Shown here: piece by piece, positions 22,605 through 22,622 of the stretch
Layout: every line of letters begins with the position of its first letter
Position numbering within the stretch: the stretch's first letter is position 1
From: CANHEE01 sp043777755
Lineage (GTDB): Bacteria; Bacteroidota; Bacteroidia; Chitinophagales; Saprospiraceae
Direction of reading: 5' to 3'
Length of the DNA: 22,622 bases
Assembly: GCA_043777755.1 (NCBI GenBank)
Contig: JAYWHK010000217.1
Location: forward strand, 1 to 22,622
Position numbers and translations under genes: made by a program
The notes under the pieces: generated by a model
The model's input: only the letters and a program-made list of their open reading frames with translations
Told to the model about the DNA's origin: nothing
Database searches by the model: none

Positions 22605-22622
22605 ACCTAAAAACAACATAAA

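Larger units (their letters stand above)
22016..22622. other. 607-bp terminal region without a convincing protein gene
   Basis: After the dispersed element there is AT-rich sequence, a full-consensus promoter on + (22159-22189), a 150-bp nested palindrome (22269-22419), an 11-bp inverted repeat (22450-22460 with 22526-22536) and two -7-like boxes (22512-22519, 22597-22604) that may serve a gene beyond the window. An 81-codon frame from ATG 22207 runs through the palindrome but looks like translated repeat. Confidence 0.6.

Overview
The window is low-GC DNA from a member of the Bacteroidota. The evidence is the repeated promoter motif TAnnTTTG, usually about 20 nt after a TTG or TTTG; C-terminal type IX secretion (T9SS) sorting domains on two secreted proteins; an OmpA protein with thrombospondin type 3 repeats; and two-component-propeller and TPR-kinase signalling proteins. 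The secreted protein set points to an aerobic, free-living, possibly gliding lineage of the Cytophagia/Chitinophagia/Saprospiria kind rather than a gut Bacteroides. I cannot name the genus.

Layout. Positions 1-1113 hold the tail of an unknown gene, a conserved hypothetical protein and ybeY, all on +. An 850-bp repeat-rich gap follows (several long palindromes, two inverted copies of a GTAG-headed repeat, and one copy of a 105-bp dispersed element). Next on + come a double-ATPase peptide-type ABC protein (1964-3724), a membrane-anchored HdrC-like Fe-S protein (3777-5132), a small secreted protein with a peptidoglycan-binding-like motif (5157-5687) and a T9SS cargo protein (5702-6568). These meet a large T9SS cargo on - (6639-10058, PNGase F-like with a LamG insert) at a shared terminator. 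Positions 10238-12849 carry a GNAT acetyltransferase, another GTAG palindrome pair, a DUF4442 hotdog protein overlapping in operon fashion with hscB, a tRNA-Leu(CAA) whose promoter lies inside hscB, and two small genes. A bidirectional terminator separates these from an ompA-type gene on - (12919-14637). A membrane fatty-acid desaturase (15167-16219, +) ends at another shared terminator.

The last 6 kb is a signalling block on -: a secreted-TPR/transmembrane histidine kinase (19457-21892) followed by a propeller/Y_Y_Y/transmembrane class III nucleotide cyclase (16292-19327). No response regulator is present. The cyclase has Glu where adenylate cyclases have the adenine-binding Lys, so cGMP is a possible product. 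The final 600 bp has no convincing protein gene, but holds a well-formed promoter running into a 150-bp nested palindrome.

No phage, plasmid, CRISPR or complete insertion sequence is visible. The most unusual content is the kinase-cyclase pair and the dense collection of palindromic intergenic elements, one of which (105 bp, about 84% identical by hand count) lies directly in front of two unrelated genes 20 kb apart. Statements about families come from memory of motifs and were not checked by database search.
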